A stretch of DNA of 5,494 nucleotides, from positions 1-5,494 of the forward strand of contig NHDV01000023.1 in NCBI GenBank assembly GCA_002167525.1, in the 5' to 3' direction. This document shows positions 5,057 through 5,494 of this stretch, piece by piece. The DNA comes from Flavobacteriaceae bacterium TMED68 (GTDB lineage: Bacteria > Bacteroidota > Bacteroidia > Flavobacteriales > Flavobacteriaceae). Made by a program: the position numbers and the translations under genes. The notes under the pieces were generated by a model. That model was not told where the DNA came from. It worked only from the letters and a program-made list of their open reading frames with translations, and ran no database searches. Each line of letters begins with the position of its first letter. Position 1 is the first letter of the stretch.

Positions 5057-5494
5057 TCAGTCGCCAATCTTAAATTCTTTTTCTTCAGGAAATATTTGTT
5101 TGGCAGTTTGATAGAAACTGTCTTTGTTAATCATTACCTTTTCACCAAGAAATCCGAAGATAGGACTTTCTAATTGTTCCGCAGTTTCATTTGTTCCAAC
5201 ATACTCAGCTATGCGATTATCGATATACCTTTGCAGTTGTTGGTATTGGTCTTTGAGAGTTCTCTTTTGGTAGGTTAAATAGTTTCTGGCTTTAGTATCT
5301 TTGGCACTGTGATCAAGGATTGTATCTAGCAAACTATCAGAGACCTTAAGCACTCCTCCGACATTCTCTAGTGTTCGTCTAAGACTGTGAGGCTTTGTTC
5401 CTAGTTGATTTAACTGCTCTCTAAACTTGGGATTTCTTGCTTGTTCAGAACAGAGTTTCTTGTAATCTTTATTACTGATAAGTGTTTTATCTTT
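5057..5494 (-). CDS. Tyrosine recombinase (integrase), C-terminal part, 5' end outside window
   Basis: The frame is open from the window edge to a TGA at 5057-5059, giving 145 residues with the N-terminal part missing. Two C-terminal catalytic boxes of tyrosine recombinases are visible: KPHSLRRT, giving the HxxR pair (His36 and Arg39 of this fragment), and LDHSAKDTKARNYLTY, giving the second His (62) and the likely nucleophile Tyr72, ten residues later as in P4-type phage integrases. The first catalytic Arg and the Lys would lie upstream, outside the window. The GTG at 5353 is internal Val and not a start. After Tyr72 there are 73 more residues, with a helical QQLQRYIDNRIAEY stretch and an acidic end, which is longer than usual. 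Integrases cut and rejoin DNA at attachment sites; this one probably mobilises an element that carries the adjacent methyltransferase and ATPase genes. Confidence 0.85.
   Translation of the reverse strand, partial: KDKTLISNKDYKKLCSEQARNPKFREQLNQLGTKPHSLRRTLENVGGVLKVSDSLLDTILDHSAKDTKARNYLTYQKRTLKDQYQQLQRYIDNRIAEYVGTNETAEQLESPIFGFLGEKVMINKDSFYQTAKQIFPEEKEFKIGD

Noticed and set aside
5057..5353. Separate 98-residue gene starting at GTG 5353
   Set aside because: The frame continues unbroken to the window edge and upstream codons supply the HxxR box of the recombinase, so the GTG is an internal Val.

Overview
The window is AT-rich bacterial DNA, and every supported gene lies on the minus strand. 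Shine-Dalgarno-like GGAGG/GAGG sites, a lipobox lipoprotein and a Dcm-like methyltransferase point to a Gram-negative bacterium. An AT-rich, possibly marine, gammaproteobacterium is my best guess, but nothing here fixes the taxon. In the direction of transcription (right to left) the layout is: the C-terminal part of a tyrosine recombinase (5494-5057, cut by the window edge); a C5-cytosine DNA methyltransferase (5051-4128); a 98-base AT-rich gap holding a perfect 10-bp inverted repeat and a candidate promoter; a 74-residue basic protein (4029-3805); a 639-residue GHKL-type ATPase (3799-1880); an unrecognised 259-residue protein (1883-1104); a 238-residue protein that may belong to DUF6339 (1104-388); a 59-residue lipoprotein with a GTG start (397-218); and the start of a secreted protein (214-1, cut by the window edge).

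The central block, from the methyltransferase to the DUF6339-like gene, looks like one defence system of the restriction-modification kind. It pairs a DNA methyltransferase with a MutL/MORC-like GHKL ATPase and two companion proteins. The last three genes overlap by 4 and 1 bases, so they are probably translationally coupled and their products may work together. I see no standard nuclease motif, helicase, Vsr or Z1-type protein in the window. The effector is therefore either one of the two unrecognised proteins, or the system acts without classical cleavage. The methyltransferase would mark self DNA, and the ATPase with its partners would act on unmarked DNA; this is inference.

The recombinase ends 5 bases before the methyltransferase, so the system looks like the first cargo of an integrative element whose integrase end lies just right of the window. 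The gap between methyltransferase and ATPase operon could allow separate control, and its best promoter would give a nearly leaderless mRNA for the 74-residue protein. The two small exported proteins at the left end are probably either further cargo or host genes; no attachment site, tRNA or terminator is visible to decide.
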